Shown in pieces: positions 28,592 to 38,286 of a stretch of 64,000 bases of DNA (its first letter is position 1; each line of letters starts with the position of its first letter). The notes beneath the pieces are model-generated. The model was given only the letters and a program-made list of their open reading frames with translations, did no database searches and had not been told where the DNA came from. Source of the stretch: Agromyces badenianii (lineage in GTDB: Bacteria; Actinomycetota; Actinomycetes; Actinomycetales; Microbacteriaceae); the NCBI RefSeq assembly GCF_003070885.1, contig NZ_CP028913.1, positions 2,988,053-3,052,052 of the forward strand. Reading direction: 5' to 3'. The position numbers and the translations under genes are program-made.

Positions 28592-28900
28592 TCAGTGCCC
28601 GGGCGTGTTCGGTGCGGCGGGCCCGCCGTCGCCGGGTGCGTCACCCGGGTTCGGCTCGTCGCCGTTGATCTCGGCGACCTCGTCGGCGTTCGGCTTGATC
28701 GCCATCGACAGCAGCGCGAGCACCACGAGCACGACGATGAACACGATGCCGGCCACGATCAGGGCGAGCGTCAGCTCACGCGCCGTGACGAGCACGACGA
28801 CGCCCGTGAAGATCGCGGCGATCGCCGCGCCGCCGACGAACTCGGCGGGGCGCAGCATGTCGCGCCGGCTCGGCTTGAACTCACCGGGGTTCTGGGTCAC
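28592..28900 (-). CDS. Hypothetical small membrane protein
   Basis: 102 residues. Two hydrophobic helices (about 21-43 and 46-68) sit between a basic N-terminus (KPSRRDMLRPAEF) and an acidic Pro/Gly/Asp tail, so the tail is probably exposed. It overlaps the upstream HdeD-like gene by 4 bp (ATGA) and converges on purB. The family is not known to me; it resembles small amino-acid-transporter-like membrane proteins of Microbacteriaceae. Confidence 0.72.
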   Translation of the reverse strand: MTQNPGEFKPSRRDMLRPAEFVGGAAIAAIFTGVVVLVTARELTLALIVAGIVFIVVLVVLALLSMAIKPNADEVAEINGDEPNPGDAPGDGGPAAPNTPGH

Positions 28901-29499
28901 GAGAGCTGCTCCGTTCCGGGCGCGTCAGGCGCGGCATCCGCTGGGCCGGTGGCCCATTTCAGCGAGAAACCGCCGATCACGAGGTAGACGCCGAGGATGA
29001 CGAGGTAGCCGCCGAGCAGGCCGACCGCGGTGACGGCGTCGAGCGGGAGCACGAGGAAGACGATCGCGAGCAACGCGGTGAAGGCGCCGGCGGCGACCCA
29101 GTCGCGCGCAGCCGAAGTGCGGCCTCGCGCGCGCAGACCCGCGAACAGCTCGACGACACCCGTGATCGCCGCCCACACGCTCACGAGGTAGAGCAGGAAC
29201 GGCAGGCCGCCCGGCACGCTCACGGCGAGCAGGCCGGCGGCGACGGTGACCACCGCGGCGATGACGAAGAGCGAGCGGATGCCGCGCTCCTCGGTGAATC
29301 GCAGCGACAGCGCCCCCGTGAGGAGACCCGACACGATCGCCCAGACGCCGAAGACCAGCAGCCCGAAATCGGGGGAGTGGTTCTGCGAGAAGGTGATGAC
29401 GGCGGCGGGCACGAGTGCCAGGATGCCGCGGACGACCGGGACGACCCAGTACCGGGCGCGCTCGGGAGCGGCGGCGATGGCCACGACGACCTCTTTCAC
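28897..29499 (-). CDS. HdeD/DUF308-family membrane protein
   Basis: 200 residues, GTG start. Six membrane helices arranged as repeated pairs (RGILALVPAAVITF, FGLLVFGVWAIVSGLLTGAL, VIAAVVTVAAGLLAV, LLYLVSVWAAITGVVELF, and so on) with the W-A-I-x-x-G-x-x-E-L pattern identify the DUF308/HdeD family, linked in E. coli to acid resistance. It forms a two-gene unit with the downstream small membrane protein. Confidence 0.8.
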   Translation of the reverse strand: MKEVVVAIAAAPERARYWVVPVVRGILALVPAAVITFSQNHSPDFGLLVFGVWAIVSGLLTGALSLRFTEERGIRSLFVIAAVVTVAAGLLAVSVPGGLPFLLYLVSVWAAITGVVELFAGLRARGRTSAARDWVAAGAFTALLAIVFLVLPLDAVTAVGLLGGYLVILGVYLVIGGFSLKWATGPADAAPDAPGTEQLS

Positions 29500-29649
29500 A
29501 TCGATTGGGGTACCGATCCATCCTACGTGCGAGGCGCCTGTGCGGAGTCCGTGGGCGTGACGCCGTCGCCGCGGGTCGCAGCGCGACGATGATCGAGCCC
29601 GGCCTCCCCGTGCCGCTGAGTTCCGCCCGTCAGCGCGCAGCGTCTGGGC

Positions 29650-31071
29650 CTAGAGCGCCCGCAGGATGTCCTCCACGCGCTGCTTGGCGTCGCCGAAGAG
29701 CATCTGGGCGTTCTCGCGGTGGAAGAGCGGGTTCGCCACCCCGGCGTAGCCGGCCGACATCGAGCGCTTGAACACGATGACGTTCGACGCCTCCCACACC
29801 CGCAGCACCGGCATGCCGGCGATCGGACTTCCCGGGTCCTCGGCGGCCGACGGGTTCACCGTGTCGTTCGCACCGATCACGAGCACGACCGACGTCTCGG
29901 CGAAGTCGTCGTTGATCTCGTCCATCTCCTCGACGATGTCGTACGGCACCTTCGCCTCGGCGAGCAGCACGTTCATGTGCCCCGGCAGCCGGCCCGCGAC
30001 CGGGTGGATGCCGAAGCGCACGTCGATCCCGCGCTCGCGCAGGCGGCTCGTGAGTTCGGCGACGGGGTACTGCGCCTGCGCGACGGCCATGCCGTAGCCC
30101 GGCGTGATGATGACCGACCCGGCGTCGCGCAGCAGCCCCGCGGCATCCTCTGCCGTGACCTCGCGCGTCTCGCCCTCGACCTCGCCCGAGGAGGTGGGAG
30201 CCGCGATGCCGAACCCGCCCGCGATCACCGAGATGAACGACCGGTTCATCGCCTTGCACATGATGTACGACAGGTACGCACCCGAGGAGCCGACGAGCGC
30301 ACCGGTGACGATGAGCAGGTCGTTGTTCAGCAGGAAGCCCGCCGCGGCGGCGGCCCAGCCCGAGTAGCTGTTGAGCATCGAGATGACGACCGGCATGTCA
30401 CCGCCGCCGATGGATGCCACGAGGTGCCAGCCGAGCGCGAGGGCGAGGGCCGTGACGGCGACGAGGAGCCAGAGTTCGGGCGAGATCACGTACCACACGG
30501 TGAGCACGACGAAGGCGACGAGGGCGCCGAGGTTGAGCACGTTCTTGCCCGGCAGCATGAGCGGCGCCGACGACATGCGCGCCGAGAGCTTCAGGAACGC
30601 CACGATCGAACCCGTGAAGGTGACGCCGCCGATGAAGACGCCGATGAAGACCTCTGCATGGTGGATGTCGAGCAGCGCACCATGCATGCCGGTCACCTCG
30701 AGCGCACCGTTCCAGCCGACGAGCACCGCGGCGAGGCCGACGAAGCTGTGCAGCAGGGCGATGAGCTCGGGCATGCCGGTCATCGCGACGACGCGAGCCC
30801 GCCAGAGGCCGATCGCACCGCCGATGAGCACGGCCACGACGAGCAGGATGAGCCCGGTGGTCGCCGCAGGCGAACCCCAGGCGCCGGCGAAGGTCGCGTA
30901 CACGGTGGCGACGAGTGCGATCGTCATGCCCGCGATGCCGTAGCCGACACCGGCCTTGGCGGTGTCGTGCTTGCTGAGCCCGGCGAGGCTCATGATGAAG
31001 AGCAGCGCCGCGACGATGTAGGCGGCTCCGGCGATCGACGCCGGGGTCAGCAGGGTCGAGGCGTCAGGCAC
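29650..31071 (-). CDS. pntB: NAD(P) transhydrogenase subunit beta
   Basis: 473 residues. An N-terminal block of about nine membrane helices (residues 1-280) is followed by the NADP(H)-binding domain with [45 protein letters not shown] and the C-terminal [29 protein letters not shown]. It couples proton flow to hydride transfer from NADH to NADP. The start overlaps the end of pntA by 8 bp. Confidence 0.95.
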   Translation of the reverse strand: MPDASTLLTPASIAGAAYIVAALLFIMSLAGLSKHDTAKAGVGYGIAGMTIALVATVYATFAGAWGSPAATTGLILLVVAVLIGGAIGLWRARVVAMTGMPELIALLHSFVGLAAVLVGWNGALEVTGMHGALLDIHHAEVFIGVFIGGVTFTGSIVAFLKLSARMSSAPLMLPGKNVLNLGALVAFVVLTVWYVISPELWLLVAVTALALALGWHLVASIGGGDMPVVISMLNSYSGWAAAAAGFLLNNDLLIVTGALVGSSGAYLSYIMCKAMNRSFISVIAGGFGIAAPTSSGEVEGETREVTAEDAAGLLRDAGSVIITPGYGMAVAQAQYPVAELTSRLRERGIDVRFGIHPVAGRLPGHMNVLLAEAKVPYDIVEEMDEINDDFAETSVVLVIGANDTVNPSAAEDPGSPIAGMPVLRVWEASNVIVFKRSMSAGYAGVANPLFHRENAQMLFGDAKQRVEDILRAL

Positions 31072-32638
31072 GGTCGGCTCCAGTCTTGCCCGCCGAGAAC
31101 ATCGCGAGCATGCGGCGGGTCACGGCGAAACCGCCGAAGATGTTGATGCTGGCGAGCAGCACGGCGACGGCGGCGAGGATCTGCACGACGAGCACGTCGC
31201 TCGTGATCTGCACCATCGCGCCGACCACGATGATGCCCGAGATCGCGTTCGTCACGCTCATGAGCGGCGTGTGCAGCGCGTGCGCCACCTTGCCGATCAC
31301 GTAGAACCCGACGACGACCGCGAGCACGAGCACCGTGAAGTGCTGCGGCAAGGGCGGTGGCGCGACCGCGTTCACGGCGAACAGCGCGGCGATGCCGACG
31401 GCGACGAGCGCGGCCTTCTTCGCGGGCGACATCGGCCGCTTCTTCTCCGGAACCGCGGCGGCGTGCTTGGCACCGCCGGCTCCAGGGGCGGATGCCGCCG
31501 CCACGGCGGCCGCGGAGACCTGCACGGGCGGGGGCGGCCAGGTGACCGCGCCGTCTTTCGCGACGGTGACCGATCGCTGCACGACGTCGTCGAAGTCGAG
31601 CGCGAGCACGCCGTCTTTGCCGGGGGTGAGCAGTTTGATGAGGTTCACGACGTTGGTGCCGTAGAGCTGCGACGCCTGAGTGGGCAAGCGCGAGGCGAGG
31701 TCGGTGTAGCCGAGGATCACGACGCCGTTCGGGGTGACGATGCGCTCGCCCGCGACGGAGCCCTCGACGTTGCCGCCCATGCCGGCGGCCATGTCGACGA
31801 TGACGCTGCCCGACTTCATGCTCGCGACATCGGCCGCGGTGATGAGGCGCGGTGCGGCGCGACCCGGGATGAGCGCGGTCGTGATGATGATGTCGACATC
31901 GGCGGCCTGCTCGGAGTAGACCTCGGCAGCGCGCCGGTCGTAGGCCTCGCTCGTCGCCTTCGCGTACCCGTCGGTCGACTGCTCGACCTCGACCTCGACC
32001 TTCAGGTACTCGCCGCCGATCGACTTCACCTGGTCGGCGACCTCCGGCCGCGGGTCGGTGGCCCGCACGATGGCGCCGAGGCTCGATGCCGCGCCGATGG
32101 CCGCGAGGCCGGCCACGCCGGCACCGGCGACGAGCACCTTGGCGGGCGGCACCTTGCCGGCCGCGGTCACCTGCCCCGTGAAGAACCGGCCGAATTCGTG
32201 CGCCGCCTCGACCACCGCGCGATACCCGGCGATGTTCGCCATCGAGCTCAGCACGTCCATCGACTGGGCGCGCGAGATGCGCGGCACCGCGTCCATCGCG
32301 AGCGCCGTGACGCCGCGGGCGGCGAGCGCCTGGAGCAGCTCGGGCTTGAACGCCGGGGCCAGCAGGCCGATCAACGTGGCGCCGGGAGTCAGCTGTGCGA
32401 TCTCGGCCTCGGTCGGCGCGTTCACCTTCAGCACCAGGTCGCTCGCGAGCGCCGTGGCTCCGTCGACGATCTCGGCGCCCGCCTCGCGGTAGGCGTCGTC
32501 GGGGAACGCCGACGCCGCCCCCGCCCCGGCTTGCACAGCGACCTCGTGGCCGAGGGCGATCAGCTGCTTCACGGTCGCGGGTGTTGCGGCGACTCGGGTC
32601 TCGGGACTCTGCTCGGCGATGACCCCGATGCGCGTCAT
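31064..32638 (-). CDS. pntA: NAD(P) transhydrogenase subunit alpha
   Basis: 524 residues, the fused E. coli-type alpha subunit. The NAD-binding part (1-370) shows [46 protein letters not shown] and the alanine-dehydrogenase-like [18 protein letters not shown]. After an Ala-rich linker (about 385-410) four membrane helices form the C-terminal domain. With PntB it makes NADPH for biosynthesis and redox defence. Confidence 0.95.
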   Translation of the reverse strand: MTRIGVIAEQSPETRVAATPATVKQLIALGHEVAVQAGAGAASAFPDDAYREAGAEIVDGATALASDLVLKVNAPTEAEIAQLTPGATLIGLLAPAFKPELLQALAARGVTALAMDAVPRISRAQSMDVLSSMANIAGYRAVVEAAHEFGRFFTGQVTAAGKVPPAKVLVAGAGVAGLAAIGAASSLGAIVRATDPRPEVADQVKSIGGEYLKVEVEVEQSTDGYAKATSEAYDRRAAEVYSEQAADVDIIITTALIPGRAAPRLITAADVASMKSGSVIVDMAAGMGGNVEGSVAGERIVTPNGVVILGYTDLASRLPTQASQLYGTNVVNLIKLLTPGKDGVLALDFDDVVQRSVTVAKDGAVTWPPPPVQVSAAAVAAASAPGAGGAKHAAAVPEKKRPMSPAKKAALVAVGIAALFAVNAVAPPPLPQHFTVLVLAVVVGFYVIGKVAHALHTPLMSVTNAISGIIVVGAMVQITSDVLVVQILAAVAVLLASINIFGGFAVTRRMLAMFSAGKTGADRA

Positions 32639-32874
32639 GCGGTGTTCCTCATACGTCTTCTCCGTCGAAGCGGTCGCCCGGTCGCGACGCGCTCGCTCAG
32701 CGTAGAACGCGCATGACGAGATCTGCGCCGAAATCGCACGAATCGAGGCGAAGGAATTGCAGATCTTTCACGTCGGGAAACCCAGGAGCCGACGATGCCC
32801 GCCCGCCGAGCTCGCACACGCCCCGCACGCGCCCTCCCTCCGTCCGGCGCCGCGTCCGATGATCGAGCAGAGCG

Positions 32875-32885
32875 TTCTAGTATCG
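32875..32885 (+). promoter_or_regulatory. Promoter/operator motif of the IclR gene, shared with the flavin monooxygenase promoter
   Basis: TTCTAGTATCG followed by GACGAACAC lies about 43 bp before the iclR ATG; TAGTAT could serve as the -10 hexamer. The same motif, TTCTAATATCGAACAC, precedes the monooxygenase gene (minus strand, 35685-35695). Confidence 0.45.
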
Positions 32886-32927
32886 GACGAACACGAACGG
32901 AAGATCGACACGAGGAGAGGCCGGCCA

Positions 32928-33641
32928 ATGGTCGCAGACGACGCCGGTCGCACCGGTTCGCAGACGCTCAGCCGCGGCATCCGCGTGCTCGAGATTCTCG
33001 CCGACGCCGATCGCAACCTCACGATCGACGAACTGGCGAGCGAACTGGGGGTGCACCGCTCGGTCGCCTATCGGCTGCTGCGCACCCTCGAAGACCACGG
33101 CCTCGTCACGCGAGACGCTGCCGGCCGGCTCGCTCTCGGCACCGGGCTCGCCGCCCTCGCCTCGGGGGTCGCCCGCGACCTGCAGCACCTCGCCCTGCCC
33201 GAGCTCAACGCGGTCGCGAACGAACTCGGCATGACGTGCCTGCTCGCAGTGCTCGTCGACGCAGACGAGGCGGTCACGCTCGTGAGCGCCTCGCCGCGCC
33301 AGTCGGTCGCGGTGGTGTCGTACCGCCCGGGCCACCGGCATCCGATCACTCGCGGCGGGCCCGGAAAGGCGATCCTCACGAGCCTGCCCGACAGCGCCTG
33401 GCCGGCGGGCGTGCCCGACGAGCTGCGCGACGAGATCGCCGAGAGCCGGCGCCGCGGGTACGCCCTGAGCCACGACGAGGTCGTGCCGTCCCTCGCGTCG
33501 GTCGCGGTGCCCCTCATGCTGCCGGGGCAGCCGCCGGCGTCGATCGCGGTGATCCACGTCTCGTTCTCCCGGCCCGAGGCCGAGATCGCCGAGCGCCTGC
33601 AGCTCGCCGCCGAAGCGGTGACGCGCGCCTACGGCGCCTGA
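32928..33641 (+). CDS. IclR family transcriptional regulator
   Basis: 237 residues from the ATG at 32928, behind GAGGAGAGG; the longer open frame upstream is non-coding. A winged helix (SRGIRVLEILADADRNLTIDELASELGVHRSVAYRLLRTLEDHGLV) and the IclR effector domain (HRHPITRGGPGKAILTSLP, SLASVAVPLM) are clear. IclR proteins commonly control aromatic-acid catabolism. It converges with the 3-hydroxybenzoate hydroxylase-like gene 23 bp away and shares an upstream motif with it, so it probably regulates that gene. Confidence 0.9.
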   Translation: MVADDAGRTGSQTLSRGIRVLEILADADRNLTIDELASELGVHRSVAYRLLRTLEDHGLVTRDAAGRLALGTGLAALASGVARDLQHLALPELNAVANELGMTCLLAVLVDADEAVTLVSASPRQSVAVVSYRPGHRHPITRGGPGKAILTSLPDSAWPAGVPDELRDEIAESRRRGYALSHDEVVPSLASVAVPLMLPGQPPASIAVIHVSFSRPEAEIAERLQLAAEAVTRAYGA

Positions 33642-33664
33642 CCGCTCAGCATGGGTCGTACCGC

Positions 33665-35620
33665 TCAGCGGGGGAGCACGACCCCGCGGAAGAAGCCGGC
33701 GAGTTCGTCGACGGCGCCGAGCGGCAGCACGTTCGCGACGTACTGATCGGGCCGCACGACCACGACGGCGCCGCTGCGGTCGATGCCGCGCAGCTCGAAG
33801 ATGTCGTGCTGCGGATCGATCGCGTAGACCTTCTCGTAGTCGGTCAGCCCGAAGGGGCCGTTCTTCGGCAGGAAGGTCGTCGGCACGCGGCCGAGGTCGA
33901 CTGCCGCGTGCGGCTGCTGGAAGACGACCTTCACGTCGAAGACGCTGTCGATGTCGGCGCCGTCGGGCGTGAAGGCGACGAGTGGTGAGTCGGATGCCTC
34001 GCGCAGCCAGTTCGCCCAGTCGGCCAGCGCCGTGCCGTGCGCTGCGGGAGCCGCGGCATCCGCGAATGCATAGATGCGCCAGCGTCCGTCGGCCCGATGA
34101 TGATGACCGAGCTGCACCGGGTTGCCGTCGCAGACCCGCTCGACCGGCGCCGACTTGAAGCGCTTGCCGATCGGGAACCCGGTCGCGAGGCCCTGGTGAC
34201 CGGCCCCGCCGACGATCATCGAGGCCTCGTACTGCGTCATGAATCCCGCGGGGAACTCGAACGTGCGCATGTAGAACTCCTCGAGCTCGGTCGGGTCGCC
34301 GAGGTCTTCGGGCTTCGTCGCCATGAGCTTCGACCACTCGCGGTCGAACTCGATGAGGTCCTTCGCGACGACGTGGCGTTCGGCGTGGTAGGTCTCGAGC
34401 AGTGCGGGGTCGGCACGGCCGTCGAGCACATGGCCGAGCTTCCAGCCGATGTTCCAGCCGTCTTGCATCGAGACGTTCATGCCCTGGCCGGCCTTCGCAC
34501 TGTGCGTGTGGCAGGCGTCGCCGGTGATGAACACGCGCGGGGTGCGAGAGCCCTGTTCATCGAGAGGCACGTCGTCGAAGCGGTCGGTCACGCGGTGGCC
34601 GACCTCGTAGACCGAGTGCCACGGCACGTTCCGCACATCGAGCGTGTAGGGGTGCAGGATGTCGTTCGCCTTCGCGATGATCTCGTCGAGCGTCGTCCGC
34701 CGCACTGCACCGTGATCGTCTTCGGGAACCTCGCCGAGATCGACGTACATGCGGAACAGGTGCCCTCCCTCACGCGGGATGAGCAGGATGTTGCCCGCCT
34801 CGGACTGGATCGAGCACTTCGTGCGGATGTCGGGGAAGTCGGTCACGGCGAGCGTGTCCATCACGCCCCAGGCGTGGAACGACTGCGCGCCGACATGGCT
34901 GGCGCCGATCGATTCGCGCACTCGGCTGCGTGCACCGTCGGCGCCGACGACGTACTTGGCACGCAGCGTGCGGCGCTCGCCCGTGCGCGCGCCCTCAAGG
35001 GGGGCGGCGTGCGACGCGTCGCCGGCACCGACGCCGACCCCGGTGACCCGCTCGAGCGTGACCGTCACCGGGTACTCAGGAACGGTTCCGTCGGCGCTCG
35101 GCTGGGCGATGTCGAGTCCGTCGAACTCCCAGCCGTAGTCCGGCGTGATGCGCCCGGGGGAGTTGTGCGCGTACTCGGCGAAGTAGTCGAGCACACGCGC
35201 CTGGTTCACGATGAGGTGCGGGAACTCGCTGATTCCGCTCGGGTCGTCGGGCGTGACGGCGGCGCGGTGGATGTTCCGGGGGTTCTCGGGATCGGGCTTC
35301 CAGAACGCCATCTCGGTGATGCGGTACGCCTCGGCGATGATGCGCTCGGCGAAGCCGAATGCCTGGAACGTCTCGACGCTCCGGGCCTGGATGCCGTCGG
35401 CCTGCCCGATCTCGAGGCGGCCGGGTCGTCGCTCGACGATCCGGGTCACGATGCCGGGGAACTGCGCCAACTGGGCGGCTGCGACCATGCCGGCCGGGCC
35501 CGAACCGACGATGAGCACGTCGACCTCGTCGGGCAGCTCCTCGGCTCGGTCGATGCCGACGCCTGCGGCGGGCTGCACTCGCGGGTCACCGGACACGTAG
35601 CCGTAGTGGTGGAACTGCAC
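33665..35620 (-). CDS. mobA: FAD-dependent aromatic monooxygenase, 3-hydroxybenzoate 4-monooxygenase-like
   Basis: 651 residues. The FAD fold has VGSGPAGM (39-45), the second FAD motif GDACHTHSAKAGQGMNVSMQD, and a C-terminal thioredoxin-like domain ending DIFELRGIDRSGAVVVVRPDQYVANVLPLG. Overall pattern and length match the phenol 2-monooxygenase/3-hydroxybenzoate 4-hydroxylase group; the MQFHHYG start, GQADGIQARSVETFQAFGFAE and SEFPHLIVNQARV segments recall Comamonas MobA. It would convert 3-hydroxybenzoate to protocatechuate with NADPH and O2. No ring-cleavage genes lie beside it. Confidence 0.87.
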   Translation of the reverse strand: MQFHHYGYVSGDPRVQPAAGVGIDRAEELPDEVDVLIVGSGPAGMVAAAQLAQFPGIVTRIVERRPGRLEIGQADGIQARSVETFQAFGFAERIIAEAYRITEMAFWKPDPENPRNIHRAAVTPDDPSGISEFPHLIVNQARVLDYFAEYAHNSPGRITPDYGWEFDGLDIAQPSADGTVPEYPVTVTLERVTGVGVGAGDASHAAPLEGARTGERRTLRAKYVVGADGARSRVRESIGASHVGAQSFHAWGVMDTLAVTDFPDIRTKCSIQSEAGNILLIPREGGHLFRMYVDLGEVPEDDHGAVRRTTLDEIIAKANDILHPYTLDVRNVPWHSVYEVGHRVTDRFDDVPLDEQGSRTPRVFITGDACHTHSAKAGQGMNVSMQDGWNIGWKLGHVLDGRADPALLETYHAERHVVAKDLIEFDREWSKLMATKPEDLGDPTELEEFYMRTFEFPAGFMTQYEASMIVGGAGHQGLATGFPIGKRFKSAPVERVCDGNPVQLGHHHRADGRWRIYAFADAAAPAAHGTALADWANWLREASDSPLVAFTPDGADIDSVFDVKVVFQQPHAAVDLGRVPTTFLPKNGPFGLTDYEKVYAIDPQHDIFELRGIDRSGAVVVVRPDQYVANVLPLGAVDELAGFFRGVVLPR

Positions 35621-35684
35621 GGCTTCTCCTCACTGCTCTGTGGGTTCGTCGCGGTGACCGGCATCCGCCATTCTGCACCGTGTT

Positions 35685-35695
35685 CGATATTAGAA
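35685..35695 (-). promoter_or_regulatory. Promoter/operator motif of the monooxygenase gene
   Basis: On the minus strand TTCTAATATCGAACAC lies about 65 bp before the monooxygenase ATG, in an AT-rich patch, with TAATAT a plausible -10 box. It matches the iclR upstream motif (32875-32885) at 10 of 11 core positions. It is flanked by GAACA/TGTTC-type half-sites (35681-35702). Confidence 0.45.
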
Positions 35696-35796
35696 TTGTT
35701 CATTCTTATATCGCGCACTCATCATAGGTCGGCGCCCTGACCCCGGCAAGCTCGCCGACGGGCCGCAAGCTCTCCCGGGTGCGCACCGCACACGAA

Positions 35797-35834
35797 GATG
35801 ACGCCCGCCTTCCGAGAGGGAAGCGGGCGTCATC
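35797..35834 (-). terminator. Terminator hairpin after the PadR/ABC exporter operon
   Basis: Arms GATGACGCCCGC (35797-35808) and GCGGGCGTCATC (35823-35834) pair perfectly, and TTCC/GGAA extends the stem across a one-base bulge. It lies 38 bp downstream of the permease stop and is followed on the minus strand by TTCGTG. Confidence 0.72.
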
Positions 35835-35871
35835 GTCACGCGGTCGAGCGGTCGGCACGCGGCGCTCGGTT

Positions 35872-36636
35872 TCAGCTGAACTTGCGACGGTAGATGGAGA
35901 CCGCCCAGATGTAGGCGATGACGAGGATGCCGACGAGCCAGGTGAGGGCGATCCAGATGTCGCTGCCGACGGGTTCTCCGGCGAACAGGGCACGCGTGGT
36001 GTCCACGATCGAGGTCACGGGCTGGTTCTCGGCGAACCAGGCCACCGGGGCGGGCATCGACTCGGTCGGCACGAACGCCGAGCTGATGAAGGGCAGGAAG
36101 ATCAGCGGGTAGCTGAACGCGCTCGCGCCGTCGACGGTCTTCGCCGAGAGCCCGGCGACCACGGCGAGCCAGGTCAGGGCGAGGGTGAACAGCACCAGGA
36201 TGCCGGCGACCGCGAGCCAGGCGCCCACGGACGCCCCGGTACGGAACCCCATGATGAGCGCCACGCCGATCACGATCACGATCGAGATGACGTTCGCCAC
36301 CAACGAGGTGAGCACGTGCGCCCAGAGCACGCTCGATCTCGCGATCGGCATGGACTGGAAGCGCTCGAAGATGCCGCCCTGCAGGTCGAGGAACAGCCGG
36401 TACGAGGTGTACGCGACGCCCGACGCGATGGTGATGAGCAGGATGCCGGGGAGCATGTAGTTGATGTACGACTCGTCGGATCCGGTGTTGATCGCGCCGC
36501 CGAGCACGTACACGAACAACAGCATCAGCGCGATCGGTGTGACCGCGGTCGTGATGATCGTGTCGGGACTGCGGAGGATGTGGCGAAGCGAGCGGCCCGT
36601 CAGCACGCCGGTGTCGCCGAGGACGTGGGTGGTCAT
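35872..36636 (-). CDS. ABC-2 type permease, drug-exporter (DrrB) type
   Basis: 254 residues, six membrane helices. Family marks are DTIITTAVTPIALMLLFVYVLGG, ERFQSMPIARSSVLWAHVLTSL and FSYPLIFLPFISSAFVPTESMPAPVAWFAENQPVT, characteristic of DrrB-like exporters of daunorubicin-type or lipid substrates. The start overlaps the ATPase stop by 4 bp. The real substrate is unknown. Confidence 0.9.
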   Translation of the reverse strand: MTTHVLGDTGVLTGRSLRHILRSPDTIITTAVTPIALMLLFVYVLGGAINTGSDESYINYMLPGILLITIASGVAYTSYRLFLDLQGGIFERFQSMPIARSSVLWAHVLTSLVANVISIVIVIGVALIMGFRTGASVGAWLAVAGILVLFTLALTWLAVVAGLSAKTVDGASAFSYPLIFLPFISSAFVPTESMPAPVAWFAENQPVTSIVDTTRALFAGEPVGSDIWIALTWLVGILVIAYIWAVSIYRRKFS

Positions 36637-37466
36637 CGGGATTCCTTTCCTGCAGCGGCGATGTCGTCGGAACGGTCGCCGTCGGCGGTGTCGGTCTCGC
36701 CGGTGTCACCGACGAGGGCGAGGAAGACTTCCTCGAGCGAAGGCTGCTTCTCGACGTACTCGGCCTTCGCGGCCGGGAGCAGCTGCTTGAGCTCGCCGAG
36801 GGTGCCGTTCTGGATGATCGTGCCCTTGTGCAGGATCGCGATGCGATCGGCGAGCTGTTCGGCCTCGTCGAGGTACTGGGTGGTCAGCAGTACGGTCGTG
36901 CCGCCCTTGGCGAGCTGTTTGACGGTCTGCCACACCTCGATGCGCGCCTGCGGGTCGAGGCCGGTCGTCGGCTCGTCGAGGAAGATGATCGGCGGGTCGC
37001 CGATCAGGCTCATGGCGATGTCGAGTCGGCGGCGCATGCCGCCCGAGTACGTTCCCGCCCTCCGCCCGCCCGCCTCGGTGAGCGAGAACCGTGCGAGCAG
37101 CTCGTCGGCGATCGCGGCCGAGTTCGTCAGGTGGCGGAGCTTCGCGACCAGCACCAGGTTCTCCCGGCCGGTGAGCACCTCATCGACCGCGGCGAACTGA
37201 CCGGTCAGGCTGATCGACTCGCGTACGTCGCCGGCCTTCGCGGCGACGTCGAAGCCGTGCACCGTGGCGGTGCCCGCGTCGGCCTTGAGCAGCGTCGACA
37301 GGATCCGCACGAGCGTGGTCTTGCCCGCACCGTTCGAGCCGAGGAGCGCGAAGATGCTCCCCGCCGTCACGTCGAAGTCGACGCCCCGCAGCACGTGCAG
37401 GTCCTTGAACGATTTCTCGATGCCTTGCACCCGGATGGCGGGTGCCTGGGCCTGTGGGGTGGTCAT
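36633..37466 (-). CDS. ABC transporter ATP-binding protein, drug-exporter (DrrA) type
   Basis: 277 residues. Walker A is GSNGAGKTT, signature YSGGMRRR, Walker B IIFLDEP and the H-loop region LLTTQYLDEAEQ, the Gln-in-place-of-His variant typical of DrrA. A C-terminal regulatory extension follows. It overlaps the DUF1048 gene and the permease gene by 4 bp each in a tight PadR-led operon. Confidence 0.92.
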   Translation of the reverse strand: MTTPQAQAPAIRVQGIEKSFKDLHVLRGVDFDVTAGSIFALLGSNGAGKTTLVRILSTLLKADAGTATVHGFDVAAKAGDVRESISLTGQFAAVDEVLTGRENLVLVAKLRHLTNSAAIADELLARFSLTEAGGRRAGTYSGGMRRRLDIAMSLIGDPPIIFLDEPTTGLDPQARIEVWQTVKQLAKGGTTVLLTTQYLDEAEQLADRIAILHKGTIIQNGTLGELKQLLPAAKAEYVEKQPSLEEVFLALVGDTGETDTADGDRSDDIAAAGKESR

Positions 37467-37831
37467 TTCCGCTCCTCTCGCTCAGCGTCCTCGATCGCCT
37501 TCGTCAGGCGAGCGCGCTCCTTGTCGATCCACTGCTTGCCCGTGTAGGCCTGCGCGAACGTCTCGGCGAACTCGACGGGGTCGTCGCCGACGATGTCGCG
37601 GATCGGGGTTCCGTCGACAGCGGCCCGCTCCCAGAGGTCGGCCAGGTCGCCGAACATCGTCATGAGGGTGTCGCCGTCGGTGATGCCTCCGAAGTACATG
37701 AAGTACCGGTGCATCGCCTTCGCCGCGGTGGCGTACGGCTCGGGGAGGCCATCGATGCGGGCCTTGTCCTGCTTGTACTGCTTCTTCTGCTCGAGCGACC
37801 CGGTGAGGGTCTCGATCCACTTGGCGACCAT
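37463..37831 (-). CDS. DUF1048 family protein
   Basis: 122 residues from the ATG at 37831, which has AAGGAG 9 bp upstream; an ATG at 37849 would overlap padR by 17 bp. It is soluble, helical and charged (KWIETLTGSLEQKKQYKQDKARIDGLPEPYATAAKAMHRYFMYFG) with a Lys/Arg-rich end. DUF1048 proteins commonly accompany PadR regulators and DrrAB-type exporters; their job is unknown. Confidence 0.82.
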   Translation of the reverse strand: MVAKWIETLTGSLEQKKQYKQDKARIDGLPEPYATAAKAMHRYFMYFGGITDGDTLMTMFGDLADLWERAAVDGTPIRDIVGDDPVEFAETFAQAYTGKQWIDKERARLTKAIEDAEREERK

Positions 37832-37832
37832 G

Positions 37833-38186
37833 TCAGTTCTCTCCTTCATCGTGCGGGTGTTCGATGTCGTGGTGGAGCTGTTCGATCCGTTCCGCGAGGA
37901 AGCTCCAGGTTCCCCAGAACTCTTCGAGGTACTCGCTGCCCAGTGCGTTCAGCGAGTACACCTTGCGCGGCGGCCCCTTCTCGGACGGGACCTTCGCCAC
38001 GTCGACGAGGCCGCGCTGCTCGATCCTGACGAGCAGTGCGTAGACGGTGCCCTCGACGATGTCGGAGAAGCCCTGCTCGCGCAGCCGCGCCGTGATCTCG
38101 TAGCCGTATGCCGGCCGCGACGCCAGGATCGCGAGGACGATGCCCTCGAGCGTGCCCTTGAGCATCTCGGTCATCTGCTTGCCCAT
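37833..38186 (-). CDS. PadR family transcriptional regulator
   Basis: 117 residues from the ATG at 38186 behind GAAGGAGG. The PadR winged helix (LKGTLEGIVLAILASRPAYGYEITARLREQGFSDIVEGTVYALLVRIEQRGLVD, with the wing VPSEKGPPRKVYSLNALG) and a C-terminal dimerisation helix are present. It is the first gene of the DUF1048/DrrA/DrrB operon and very likely represses it through the palindromes at 38216-38286. Confidence 0.9.
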   Translation of the reverse strand: MGKQMTEMLKGTLEGIVLAILASRPAYGYEITARLREQGFSDIVEGTVYALLVRIEQRGLVDVAKVPSEKGPPRKVYSLNALGSEYLEEFWGTWSFLAERIEQLHHDIEHPHDEGEN

Positions 38187-38215
38187 GGGGCCCTCCTTCA
38201 CTACTTGGTGGTGAT

Positions 38216-38286
38216 GAGTACTAGTACTCAGTGTTGCTGACTACCGGTACATAGTAAGCACGAGTACCGGTAGATAGCAACACTGA
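38216..38286 (-). promoter_or_regulatory. padR operon promoter with nested palindromic operators
   Basis: On the minus strand TTGCTA (38275-38280), an 18-bp spacer and TACTAT (38251-38256) form a promoter. Around it a long imperfect inverted repeat (arms 38228-38250 and 38264-38286, 21 of 23 positions paired, each containing CTACCGGTAC) flanks the -35 and start regions. Just downstream GAGTACTAGTACTC (38216-38229) is a perfect 14-bp palindrome. PadR proteins bind such sites, so autoregulation is likely. Confidence 0.65.
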
